A stretch of DNA of 64,000 nucleotides from Sphingosinicella xenopeptidilytica. Lineage in GTDB: Bacteria; Pseudomonadota; Alphaproteobacteria; Sphingomonadales; Sphingomonadaceae. The stretch covers positions 820,699 through 884,698 of the forward strand of contig NZ_JBHTIK010000005.1 in NCBI RefSeq assembly GCF_042676985.1. The letters run 5' to 3'. The notes under the pieces are model-generated. The model saw only the letters and a list, made by a program, of their open reading frames with translations. It was not told the origin of the DNA and ran no database searches. Below are positions 1 to 7,776 of the stretch, in pieces. Each line of letters opens with the position of its first letter. The stretch's first letter is position 1. The translations under genes and the position numbers were made by a program.

Positions 1-82
1 ACAGTTTTTCAATTAAAACGGTAGAGAATACCGATTGATGGAACATGTCCAAAAAACTCGAACCGTCGAGGGGGGTAAGAAA

Positions 83-654
83 ATGACCAAATCCATTCTG
101 AAATCAGCAAGTTCTCTTGGTGTGATGATCATGTTGGCGCCAATCGCTACCGCATTCGCTGCGGAGCCCGTTCCGGCTGGTGACGATGTTGTCACGAGCG
201 GCGAGATTGTCGTCACGGCGCGACGGCGTGCTGAAAGCCTTCAGGATATTCCGCTGTCGGTGACGGCGTTTGATAGCGCGGCACTCGAAACCGCCGGTGT
301 GAACAGCTTTCGCGACATAGCGCACCTGATGCCGGGCGTGCAGTTCACCGAACGTGGCAGCCTGTCAGCGCAGCTCACGATCCGCGGCGTTGGGGGTGAT
401 TCCCGTAACATCGGTATTGAGGCGGGTGTCGGCATGTATCTCGACGGCGTCTACATTCCGCGCACCTCAGGCTATAATGCAGATCTCGCGGAGATTTCAC
501 AGATCGAGGTACTGCGCGGGCCGCAGGGGACGCTTTTCGGCAAGAACACGATCGGCGGCGTGATCAATATCGTCACCAAGGAGCCGACGGATACCGTCGA
601 GGGCACCGTCTACGCGAGCTACGGCAACTACGATGCAATGCGCACGCAGGCGAG
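83..654 (+). pseudogene. TonB-dependent receptor, 5' fragment cut by an IS
   Basis: This is the N-terminal part (about 190 residues) of an outer-membrane TonB-dependent receptor. ATG 83 is chosen because GAGGGGGG precedes it. A signal peptide of about 26 residues (MTKSILKSASSLGV... to AFA|AEP) is followed by the TonB box region GEIVVTARRR and a plug domain with IRGVGG, YLDGVYIPR and the signature VLRGPQGTLFGKNTIGG. Reading continues to base 654, where the IS3-family element begins, so the whole beta-barrel is missing. An in-frame extension into the IS gives spurious residues. The gene was presumably a substrate receptor of the same family as the intact ones at 13342 and 63395. Confidence 0.9.
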
Positions 655-728
655 TGGCCTTCCCCCTGAAAACTGGTCTGCTTTGAGAGTGAGAGTTTCG
701 GCTATTTTGCGCTTGGAAGGAGCGAGGA

Positions 729-1007
729 ATGGCACGGAAGAATTACACGGCAGAGCAGATTATTGGGATGTTGCGGGAGGCTGAGGTGCGGCTTTCCGGA
801 GGTGAGAAGACGGGGTCGATATGTCGTGGCCTGGGTATCTCGGAGCAGAGCTATTATCGCTGGCGGCGTGAATATGGCGGGTTGAAGGTGACGCAGGCGG
901 CTCGTCTGAAGTCGCTGGAGAAGGAGAATGCGCGGTTGCGCAAGGCGGTGTCCAACCTGACGCTGGATGCGCTGATCCTGAAGGAGGTCATTGAGGGAAA
1001 GTACTGA
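729..1007 (+). CDS. IS3-family transposase OrfA
   Basis: A 92-residue DNA-binding subunit. It has an N-terminal helix-turn-helix (YTAEQIIGMLREAE, then SICRGLGISEQSYYRW) and a C-terminal leucine-zipper-like helix (ARLKSLEKENARLRKAV), the usual OrfA layout of the IS407 group. It ends at TGA 1005-1007. Just before the stop, GGGAAAG allows a -1 slip: the -1 frame reads on as VLSPSRRRAGVAHACAALG straight into OrfB, so an OrfAB fusion transposase is expected, as in other IS3 elements. The ATG follows GGAAGGAGCGAGGA. Confidence 0.9.
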   Translation: MARKNYTAEQIIGMLREAEVRLSGGEKTGSICRGLGISEQSYYRWRREYGGLKVTQAARLKSLEKENARLRKAVSNLTLDALILKEVIEGKY

Positions 1008-1057
1008 GCCCCTCGCGACGCCGTGCTGGCGTAGCCCATGCGTGTGCGGCGCTCGGT

Positions 1058-1921
1058 GTGTCCGAGCGTCGTGCATGCCGGGCCGTCGGCCAGCACCGTT
1101 CGACCCAGCGCCGTGTTGCACGACCACGATCCGATGAAAAGCGCCTGACGGCGGATATAGTCCGCCTGGCATCGCGTTACGGTCGATATGGCTATCGTCG
1201 GATCACAGCCTTGCTACGGCAGGAGGGTTGGACGGTGAACGCCAAGCGGGTCGAACGCATCTGGCGTCGCGAGGGGCTGAGATTACCAAAGAGGCAGCCG
1301 AAGCGCGGCCGTCTGTGGTTGAACGATGGCTCATGCGTACGACTGCGGCCGCGTTATCGTGGCCATGTCTGGAGTTACGACTTCGTCGCGGATCGAACCC
1401 ATGATGGCAAAGCGTTCCGCATGCTGACGGTAATAGATGAACATAGCCGGGAGTGCCTGGCGATCCATGTGCAGCGCCAGCTCAAAAGCGATGATGTGCT
1501 GGCGGTACTCACCGATCTGTTCGTAAAATATGGCCCTCCGGCCCATATCCGGTCCGATAATGGCGCTGAGTTTACCGCCAATGCCGTGCGGGAGTGGCTG
1601 GGCAGGATCGGCGTGAAGACGCTCTACATCGAACCCGGATCGCCTTGGGAAAATGGCTACTGCGAAAGCTTTAACGGCAAGCTGCGCGATGAACTCCTCA
1701 ACGGGGAGATCTTCTATACGCTCAGGGAGGCCCAGATCTTGGTCAGCCGTTGGCGCGAACACTATAATACCATCAGGCCGCACAGCTCGATCGGCTATCT
1801 GCCTCCGGCCCCGCAAGCCATCTTGCCTCGCCCTGCTGGTCTGCCCTACGCTTCGCTCCGGTCAGCCCACCACGGCGACCACGACCGCCGGAACTCTCTC
1901 TTATCCGGTGGACCCGCCTAA
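1058..1921 (+). CDS. IS3-family transposase OrfB (DDE integrase domain)
   Basis: The catalytic part of the transposase, 287 residues from ATG 1058; as an OrfAB fusion the frame is open from about 1001. The HTH_21-like region (RYGRYGYRRITALL) is followed by the rve integrase core. The D, D and E residues lie in WSYDFVADRT, IRSDNGAEFT and SPWENGYCESFNGKLRDEL, and the usual tail HYNTIRPHSSIGYLPP follows. The reading frame is intact and probably functional. The last about 40 residues (SAHHGDHDRRNSLL...) run up to the right inverted repeat. Confidence 0.92.
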   Translation: MSERRACRAVGQHRSTQRRVARPRSDEKRLTADIVRLASRYGRYGYRRITALLRQEGWTVNAKRVERIWRREGLRLPKRQPKRGRLWLNDGSCVRLRPRYRGHVWSYDFVADRTHDGKAFRMLTVIDEHSRECLAIHVQRQLKSDDVLAVLTDLFVKYGPPAHIRSDNGAEFTANAVREWLGRIGVKTLYIEPGSPWENGYCESFNGKLRDELLNGEIFYTLREAQILVSRWREHYNTIRPHSSIGYLPPAPQAILPRPAGLPYASLRSAHHGDHDRRNSLLSGGPA

Positions 1922-1951
1922 TGGGGCAGGTCAATGTTCAACTCCAGAGTT

Positions 1952-2791
1952 CTATACGCGTCTTCCACCGTCGACTTCCAGGGTCTGACCGATCATGTAG
2001 CTCGCTTCCTTGCTGGCGAGGAAGCAGGCGACCGATGCCATCTCCTCGGGATCTGCCATGCGCCCGAGCGGGATATCGACTGTGCGCAGTTTCATATGTT
2101 CCTCGGCGCTATGTTCCGGTTTTTCGGCCGCGATCTCCTCGTACCTGAAGCGCAGCGACGGGGTGAGCGTCATGCCCGGCGAGAAGGCGTTCACCCGGAT
2201 GTTGTCGGGTGCCAGCTCAAGAGCCAGAATCTTGGTGAACTCCACCAAGGCATATTTAGCCGACAGATACGCAGACATTCCCCGCACACCATAATGGGCA
2301 GACATGGTGTTCGTATTCACGATTGCCCCGCCACCGCTCCGGGCGATCAACGGCGCTGCCCATTTGCAGCACAGGAACACCGAGGTAAGGCTCGCCGCAA
2401 GTGTAAAATCCCAGTCGCTGCGGGAGAGTTGCGTGACGGGCGTGTGATTGATCGGACCCGCGCTTCGCCCGCCAGCAGCATTGTTGAACAGGAGGTTGAG
2501 TGCGCCAAACTGTGTCTCCACCTGGCGAATCATATCGGCTACCGCGTCCTCGTCTGTAAGATCGGCCTTAATCGCCAGGCCGGTTCCACCAGCCGCGTTC
2601 ACCCGCTCGGCCACGGCTTGCAGTTCGTCCCAGGAAGCGAGCTTCCGTCTCGGTGCCTCCGGATCGTCATGGCAAATATCCACCACGGCGACCGATGCGC
2701 CACTACGCGCGAGCTTGAGCGCGATCGCCTCGCCGATCCCGCCCTCTCCGCCTGCACCCGTAACAATGGCTACACTTCCCTCAAAACTCAT
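1952..2791 (-). CDS. Short-chain dehydrogenase/reductase (SDR)
   Basis: A 279-residue classical NAD(P)-dependent SDR oxidising or reducing an alcohol or ketone. The cofactor loop appears as VTGAGGEGGIGEA (about 10-22), followed by NNAAGG, a Ser-containing strand INTNTMSAH, the catalytic YLSAK and the C-terminal VDGGRRV. The YxxxK pair is present. ATG is preceded by GGGGAG at good spacing. The stop lies only 19 bases from the right end of the IS, so the gene escaped disruption. The 28-residue insert after the Rossmann beta2 strand (HDDPEAPRRKLASWDEL) is somewhat longer than usual. Substrate unknown. Confidence 0.88.
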   Translation of the reverse strand: MSFEGSVAIVTGAGGEGGIGEAIALKLARSGASVAVVDICHDDPEAPRRKLASWDELQAVAERVNAAGGTGLAIKADLTDEDAVADMIRQVETQFGALNLLFNNAAGGRSAGPINHTPVTQLSRSDWDFTLAASLTSVFLCCKWAAPLIARSGGGAIVNTNTMSAHYGVRGMSAYLSAKYALVEFTKILALELAPDNIRVNAFSPGMTLTPSLRFRYEEIAAEKPEHSAEEHMKLRTVDIPLGRMADPEEMASVACFLASKEASYMIGQTLEVDGGRRV

Positions 2792-3297
2792 CTTTATCTC
2801 CCCGAGCTAAACCTTCTTGACAATTTTGCTCACACATTGCCGTCGCGCTCTGCGATCAAACTCGCGGTGGTGCATTGTCCGTCATCGCTTTCAGCGGGTA
2901 TCTGACGCCGAGCAGAGCAACCCTAGGGCGGTTCCGCCGCTTCTAATACAGCGAAATCATTATGGCATTGATACGCATCGCTATGCAGGTTTCACCGTGT
3001 CACCGGCCGAGCGGGCAACGGGACGCTCACCGCGTCAAAATCGCTCTTATCCGTTTGAAAACCCGGCTGCGCTTATCGGCCACATAAGATTTTCATGCGT
3101 GTTTTTCGCCTGAGAGACTGGTAGGTTTCTCTGCGGAGTGAGGGGTGGACACAACAATGATCAGGAAAAGCAAGGTTTCCGCAAGATCTTCTTGGTCGGT
3201 GTGAACTGATGGCTCCTTGGCGGGTAAGTCGGTCCACACCCTTCAATTCGTGGGCCGCGCCACGTTCCAGACCTATCAGTCGATTGGTTCGATCAAA
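2792..3297. other. 506-bp intergenic region between divergent SDR and MFS genes
   Basis: No convincing gene. It carries the first copy of a 47-bp repeat (3083-3129). Further on, a 15-codon reading frame (3157-3204, MIRKSKVSARSSWSV) sits behind GAGGGGTGGA; it could be a leader peptide, but nothing else supports it. Confidence 0.5.
3083..3129 (+). repeat. 47-bp repeat, copy 1, upstream of MFS gene
   Basis: It begins CATAAGATTTTCATGCGTG and ends GGTAGGTTTC. It is repeated at 4921-4967 (CATAAGGGTTTCGTGCCTG ... GATAGGTTTC), with about three quarters of positions identical by eye and the same spacing. Both copies precede genes transcribed to the right, so a shared promoter or regulator site is likely. 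Confidence 0.55.
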
Positions 3298-4650
3298 ATG
3301 ACTCAACGTAAGCTGACGTTCGGCCGATGGGGCGTGACCGCGACCCTTTCGATCTGCTTTTTCATGTCCTATGTTGATCGCTTGATCCTTGGGCTTCTGG
3401 TCGAACCGGTTAAGGCCACTTTCCAGGCCAGCGACATTCAGATTGGGCTGCTTTTTGGTGCGACATTCGGTGTCGTCTATGCTCTTGCTGGTATTCCCAT
3501 TGGCTTTGTAGTTGATAGAGGCAATCGGAAATGGCTCGTGGTCTGTGGCTTGACCGTCTGGAGCTTGCTGACGGTTTTAGCGGGATTTGCAACTGCGCTG
3601 CAATGGTTGTTCATTTGCAGGATCGGAGTAGCAATCGGCGAGGCAACCTTGTCTCCTGCCGCCACGTCGATCATTTCGGATTTATTTTCTCCAAAGACAA
3701 GAGCCCTTCCGATTTCTGTTTTCTTCGCATCCGGCATGATAGGTGCTGGCGGCTCGTTCATCGTCGGGGGCGCGGTGGTTGCTGCAATGACCGCATTGAT
3801 TGCATCGGGAATGATGCCGAGCTGGGCTGAACCCTGGCGCTTGACGTTCATCGCGGTCGGCGTACCCGGCCTTCTGCTCGCGATGCTTATGATATTCGTG
3901 ATACGCGAGCCGAAAAGAACCGGGGTCGATGCGAATGACAAGGCTTCTGGGGTGCGGGAGTTGCTGTCCCTGGTTACAGGCCGATGGTGGGGCATGGGGG
4001 CGTTTTTTCTTGCGATGGCCTTTTCACAGCTCGCGCCTGCATCGATCGCCGCGTGGGTGCCGACCATCCTGCAGCGCGATTATGGCTATAGCATCGCTGA
4101 AGCCGGTTTGACGCTCGGGCTGACTCAACTCGTCACGGCGCCTACCGGCCAAATTATCCTTGGCGCGCTCGCCGGTGCCCTGTTCAGACGGCTGCAACGA
4201 GGTGTAGCATTCGTCCTTGTCTGTGCGATTGCCATCACGGCAGCGACGCTTGTCTATGCTATGCTGCCTCTGGCTGCTAACTCGGCGCAACTACTCGTCT
4301 TTTTGGGTGTCGCGATATTTTCGTCAATCGGCATCACATCCATTCCGCCGATCGCGGTCGGTCTGCTCTTGCCAAATCGCATGCGCGGTTCATCGATCGC
4401 CGCTTACTATCTCGTGATTGCGCTTCTAGGAGTTGGCGTGGGCCCGGTGTTGCTCCCCTGGATCGCCAGCTTCATGCCGGAGGGGCCTGGAACTTACGCG
4501 CGAGCAATGGCCCTGATGGGGGGATTTAGCGGCGTGGCGTCGTTGGTCCTGTGTATCGTCGCTATGGTCGGCTTGCGTCGTCGCGTAGAGACGCAGGTGT
4601 CCGGCGAGGACTATGGCGACCAGGCCGAGGTCAGGCCTGCGAACGCGTGA
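3298..4650 (+). CDS. MFS transporter (spinster-like)
   Basis: A 450-residue inner-membrane carrier with about 12 hydrophobic segments. The MFS loop 2-3 motif is visible as GIPIGFVVDRGNRKW (about 65-80), and the start SICFFMSYVDRLILGLLVEPVK is typical of sphingomonad carriers found beside degradation genes. ATG 3298 is chosen because upstream residues in the frame are not MFS-like; no strong ribosome site is seen, and a TTG at 3217 would add 27 residues. It lies 336 bp upstream of the hydratase genes and probably imports or exports the substrate of that unit. Related carriers are at 17359 and 27907. Confidence 0.88.
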   Translation: MTQRKLTFGRWGVTATLSICFFMSYVDRLILGLLVEPVKATFQASDIQIGLLFGATFGVVYALAGIPIGFVVDRGNRKWLVVCGLTVWSLLTVLAGFATALQWLFICRIGVAIGEATLSPAATSIISDLFSPKTRALPISVFFASGMIGAGGSFIVGGAVVAAMTALIASGMMPSWAEPWRLTFIAVGVPGLLLAMLMIFVIREPKRTGVDANDKASGVRELLSLVTGRWWGMGAFFLAMAFSQLAPASIAAWVPTILQRDYGYSIAEAGLTLGLTQLVTAPTGQIILGALAGALFRRLQRGVAFVLVCAIAITAATLVYAMLPLAANSAQLLVFLGVAIFSSIGITSIPPIAVGLLLPNRMRGSSIAAYYLVIALLGVGVGPVLLPWIASFMPEGPGTYARAMALMGGFSGVASLVLCIVAMVGLRRRVETQVSGEDYGDQAEVRPANA

Positions 4651-4920
4651 AGTCTTTCGCACGCAAATTCCGGGCCTGCCGGTCGAGCCTGGGCCAGCTA
4701 TTCACAAGAAGCTCCCCGGAGCCGAAATTACGTTGAGGGGCGGACCCAAATACCCGGCATCATTGCCGTCGTGGCGCTGGTGTACGTAGCGACGAGGCTC
4801 CTGAGCCCATTTCGCCACGCTTGCTCCGCACAGCCTAAAAATGTCTGAAGTTTTGGATTGCGCATCGGGCGAAGTGTTGCGCCAAGGCACCGTCATCAAC
4901 CAGCATGAGCTTATCGACGG

Positions 4921-4967
4921 CATAAGGGTTTCGTGCCTGTTTTTCGTCGCGCGCATTGATAGGTTTC
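4921..4967 (+). repeat. 47-bp repeat, copy 2, upstream of the MaoC operon
   Basis: Second copy of the 3083-3129 repeat. It lies 20 to 66 bases before ATG 4987, so it probably includes the promoter of the hydratase-hydratase-SDR operon. Confidence 0.55.
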
Positions 4968-4986
4968 CTCTCCAGAGAGGATCGCC

Positions 4987-5424
4987 ATGGAAGAATTGGG
5001 GTCACTGGGTCATGCCCAGCGCAAAATCCGCGTTGAACTCGGTCAGTTGAAGCTTTTTGCCAAGGCGATCGGCGAAACAAATCCAATCTATTTCGAGGCG
5101 GCGGCGGCCGAGGCCGCCGGTCTGCCGGCCCCGTTGGCGCCGCCTACCTTCTCCTATTCGTTGGCTCTCCTGGCCTTCGATTCCGAAAGCTTGTCAGAAT
5201 GCCTCGGCATCGATCGCGCCCGGCTGCTCCACGGCGAGCAGACTTTCGAATATTTTGAACCTGTTTATGCCCAGGACGTGCTCTTGCTACGGCGCAACGT
5301 CGTGGACCGGTATGAAAAGAAGGGCGGCAAACTTTCGTTCGTCGTCATCGACACCGAAGCCACCAACCAGCGAAACGAACTCTGCGTCCGATCGCGGATG
5401 GTTGGCGTCATTCAAAATCCATGA
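4987..5424 (+). CDS. FAS1-like / MaoC N-terminal-type dehydratase subunit
   Basis: A 145-residue hot-dog-fold protein of the MaoC_dehydrat_N (FAS1-like dehydratase domain) type. Recognisable parts are the early FAKAIGETNPIYFEA, the APLAPPTFSYSLAL loop, and HGEQTFEYFEPV. In this family such proteins usually pair with a MaoC-type partner to make a two-chain enoyl-CoA hydratase, and the next gene is exactly that. The start is supported by GAGAGGATCGCC. The stop overlaps the next start by 4 bp (ATGA), so the two are translationally coupled. A broken relative lies at 57001. Confidence 0.85.
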   Translation: MEELGSLGHAQRKIRVELGQLKLFAKAIGETNPIYFEAAAAEAAGLPAPLAPPTFSYSLALLAFDSESLSECLGIDRARLLHGEQTFEYFEPVYAQDVLLLRRNVVDRYEKKGGKLSFVVIDTEATNQRNELCVRSRMVGVIQNP

Positions 5425-5873
5425 CGCGGGTCCAGAAAGGCTTTATGTCTGAAGATACTCTGCCGAAGTCGCCGGTACCTTTATCCGCTGGCGCCTTCAG
5501 CCGGGCACAGCTCGCGCTATTCGCTGGTGGCTCGGGTGACCACAATCCTATCCATATCGATATCGATGTTGCCAAAGAAAAAGGCTTCGATGACGTCATT
5601 GTGCCGGGAATGCTTGTCATGGCGCAATTGGGTAGACAACTCAGTGATTGGGCGGGACCGTCCGGCATTCGGCGTTGGAATGTACGATTCATGTCTATCA
5701 CGCCCGTTTTGTCTTCAGCCACATGTTTCACGGAAGTCCGCGGAGAGGTCGAGTTCGCCGGGGAAATCTGTCTTCGGGTCGCTTTGTGGGCCGAGGTCGA
5801 GGGCGTGGGCGAGGTCGTGCGAGGCGAAGCAATCGTGTCGAAACGACAAATATCGAAAAGGAAATTTGCGTGA
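5421..5873 (+). CDS. MaoC-family (R)-specific enoyl-CoA hydratase subunit
   Basis: A 150-residue hot-dog protein with the hydratase-2 motif FAGGSGDHNPIHID (about 34-47), where Asp and His are the catalytic pair, then VIVPGMLVMAQLG. It probably hydrates a trans-2-enoyl-CoA together with the preceding subunit. It overlaps the upstream gene by 4 bp and the downstream SDR start (GTGA) by 4 bp, so the three form one tight operon. The substrate is probably a CoA thioester, since CoA ligases are abundant nearby. The first ATG (5421) is used because of coupling; ATG 5445 is possible. Confidence 0.88.
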   Translation: MTRVQKGFMSEDTLPKSPVPLSAGAFSRAQLALFAGGSGDHNPIHIDIDVAKEKGFDDVIVPGMLVMAQLGRQLSDWAGPSGIRRWNVRFMSITPVLSSATCFTEVRGEVEFAGEICLRVALWAEVEGVGEVVRGEAIVSKRQISKRKFA

Positions 5874-6679
5874 GCGCGGCGGGGCGACTTCAGAACAAGG
5901 TGGCCATCGTCACGGGCGCGGCGTCCGGCATAGGAGCGGCGATCTCTGAACTTTTCGCGCAACAGGGTGCGCGTGTCATCCTCGCGGATGTGTCTGCCCA
6001 AGGGCAGGTGTATGCGCAAACTCTTGGGCCCGCAGCACGGTTCGTTCGTCATGATGTGGCCGATGAGGAAGGATGGCGGGCGCTTACTGATGACGTCCTC
6101 GAGCGGGAAGGGCGGCTCGACATTCTCGTGAACAATGCGGGCATCGGCAATGCGCCGCATCCATCGACCCCGGATGTCGGGCTTCTAGACGATTGGCGAC
6201 AGATGCAGCGCGTGAATGGCGAGGGAACGTTTCTCGGGTGCAAATATGGGATCGCCGCAATGCGCACATCGGGCGGCGGGTCGATCATTAACATGTCGTC
6301 CATAGCTTCGGCGACGCCGACTGCAATGAATGCAGCTTATGGGTTCTCCAAAGCAGGAGTCGCTCAGTTCACGCGGTCGGTCGCACAGTTCGGCGCGCCG
6401 CTACGCATCCGGTGCAACTCCGTCCACCCCGGCTACACCGCAACACCGATCTTGCAGGGACTTTTCGACAAGATCGAGCAGGATATGGAAATCCCCGCCG
6501 AAAAGGCACGCCAGAAGTTGGAGGACCTCGTCCCGCTCGGACGCCTGGGCGAGGCATCGGACGTGGCATATGGCGTTCTCTATTTTGCTTCTGAAGAATC
6601 CCGCCACGTCACCGGAGCACAGCTCGTCATTGATGGCGGCTCTACGCTCGGCAAGCCGGCCATGACAATTGGTGAGTGA
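5870..6679 (+). CDS. SDR family oxidoreductase, third gene of the hydratase operon
   Basis: A 269-residue SDR. The nucleotide loop VTGAASGIGAAI lies near residue 14. NNAGIG, the Ser in NMSSIASA, and Tyr-Lys in YGFSKAG follow; the C terminus has VIDGGSTLGKP. GTG 5870 is chosen because it overlaps the previous stop and sits just before GRLQNKVAIVTG. After a MaoC hydratase, a 3-hydroxyacyl-CoA dehydrogenase role is the natural guess. The other hydratase/SDR remnant (57001-57778) has the same gene order with the middle deleted. Confidence 0.85.
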   Translation: MSAAGRLQNKVAIVTGAASGIGAAISELFAQQGARVILADVSAQGQVYAQTLGPAARFVRHDVADEEGWRALTDDVLEREGRLDILVNNAGIGNAPHPSTPDVGLLDDWRQMQRVNGEGTFLGCKYGIAAMRTSGGGSIINMSSIASATPTAMNAAYGFSKAGVAQFTRSVAQFGAPLRIRCNSVHPGYTATPILQGLFDKIEQDMEIPAEKARQKLEDLVPLGRLGEASDVAYGVLYFASEESRHVTGAQLVIDGGSTLGKPAMTIGE

Positions 6680-6982
6680 AGTATCGCTGTCGAAGACAGT
6701 GCAGAACGGCAGGGCATAAGGCCAGCAGGCGGTTGAAGGAGAACCAGGAACTGGTTCGGCTTTCACGCGACCTCAAATCTGAACGAAGGAGAGCCGCAAG
6801 TGGCTATGACATTGATAAAAAAAAGCGCTGATGTCGAGCGATGCGGCGCCGGATAGGGTCGCCAGACCGTAACTAAACTCAAGTTCGCAACAGCAAGTAT
6901 TGTTCTCGAGATTCTCGAAGGGTTCTCGATGGAAACGTGCTCATAAATCTTTCGGATTCAGCGCAGCTAATTAGGTGTCTGT
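6680..6982. other. 303-bp intergenic region before cassette A
   Basis: No gene seen. It contains three TTCTCGA repeats (6902-6930), a run of eight A at about 6820, and CATAAATCTTTCGG at 6942, which resembles half of the operator described at 9521. Confidence 0.4.
6902..6930 (+). repeat. Three TTCTCGA repeats, 10-11 bp apart
   Basis: TTCTCGA begins at about 6903, 6913 and 6923, roughly one helical turn apart, some 55-80 bp before the hydratase start at 6983. The phasing fits a regulator binding on one DNA face. Confidence 0.45.
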
Positions 6983-7750
6983 ATGGAAAATAGTCAGGCT
7001 GTCGAGGCCGCAAATCTCATTGCTTCTCTCTATCGTGGCGAGCTCTCGCTGGAGAGGTTACCGGAATCCTGCCGTCCGCAATCCATCGCCGACGCACAGC
7101 AAATCCTCAACGAGCTGGCTGGCAGCCTGGGCCGTCCCGTACAGGGCTATAAGTGCTATTTCCCCTTCAAGGCGACGCAGCCGAACCTGTTCGCGCCGAT
7201 CTTCAACATCTTGCCCAGCGGCGCAGCAATTACGCCAGAGGTTGCGAATCTTCATCTCATCGAGCCCGAAATCCTCTTTCGGGCCGAGCGCGATCTGCCG
7301 CCCCGCGACGAACCCTATAGCTATGAGGAGGTTGCAAGCGCGTTTGTGGCCGTGCCGGCCTTCGAGTTTCTAGCAACGCGCTTCAGCGGCGACTTTACAA
7401 GCCTGCTTGGACAGAAGGACCCGCAGATTTATGCCGACAATACGCTGAGCGGAGGCTTTGTCGTCGGCCAGGCCAATCCGAACTGGCGTGCTCTCGACTT
7501 CCTGAGGATGCGGATCGTCACGACCTTCGGCGGCAAGGTCGTTTCCGATGAGACGGGGGGGCATCCGGTAAAGGATCCGTTCATCCTCATCTACGTTGGT
7601 GTCAATCTGCTTCGGTCTTTGCAAGGTGTCAAAAAAAATCAGGTCCTGGCGACGCTCTCTCCGACGGGACTCCTCACTGCCGAGAAAGGTGTCGAGATCG
7701 TCGCAGAGTTCGAAGGTTTCGGTAGGGTCGAGACCTCTTACGCATTCTGA
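6983..7750 (+). CDS. 2-keto-4-pentenoate hydratase / oxo-acid decarboxylase family protein (cassette A)
   Basis: A 255-residue member of the MhpD/DmpE/DmpH branch of the FAH superfamily. Family enzymes bind Mg2+ and add water to 2-hydroxy-penta-2,4-dienoates or decarboxylate oxalocrotonate. Visible parts are GYKCYFPFKATQPN in place of the usual GYKIG segment, metal-ligand acids in LIEPEILFRAERDLP, the YSYEEV segment, and DNTLSGGFVVGQ. A close paralogue is at 55715 and differs from textbook members in the same places. No ring-cleavage dioxygenase is present in the window, so the substrate need not be a meta-cleavage product. It starts cassette A, 26 bp before the SDR. Confidence 0.82.
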   Translation: MENSQAVEAANLIASLYRGELSLERLPESCRPQSIADAQQILNELAGSLGRPVQGYKCYFPFKATQPNLFAPIFNILPSGAAITPEVANLHLIEPEILFRAERDLPPRDEPYSYEEVASAFVAVPAFEFLATRFSGDFTSLLGQKDPQIYADNTLSGGFVVGQANPNWRALDFLRMRIVTTFGGKVVSDETGGHPVKDPFILIYVGVNLLRSLQGVKKNQVLATLSPTGLLTAEKGVEIVAEFEGFGRVETSYAF

Positions 7751-7776
7751 ATCACAGCAATATCATGGTGGAATTG

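Larger units (their letters stand above)
655..1933 (+). mobile_element. Complete IS3-family insertion sequence (IS407/IS51-type), left copy
   Basis: The element is 1279 bp. Its ends are imperfect inverted repeats: TGGCCTTCCCCC on the left and TGACCTGCCCCA on the reverse strand at the right. It carries orfA (729-1007) and orfB in the -1 frame. The outside bases (cgag left, atgt right) do not form a target duplication, as expected if this copy is one end of a larger element or has recombined. The first 71 bases of a second copy lie at 63930-64000 in the same orientation, with two mismatches and no indel. Confidence 0.9.

Noticed and set aside
1934..2905. 323-codon plus-strand frame right of the IS
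   Set aside because: It is antisense to the clear SDR gene 1952-2791 and has no domain.
5408..6160. 250-codon minus-strand frame across the MaoC and SDR genes
   Set aside because: Composition and lack of domains show it is a shadow of the coupled operon.
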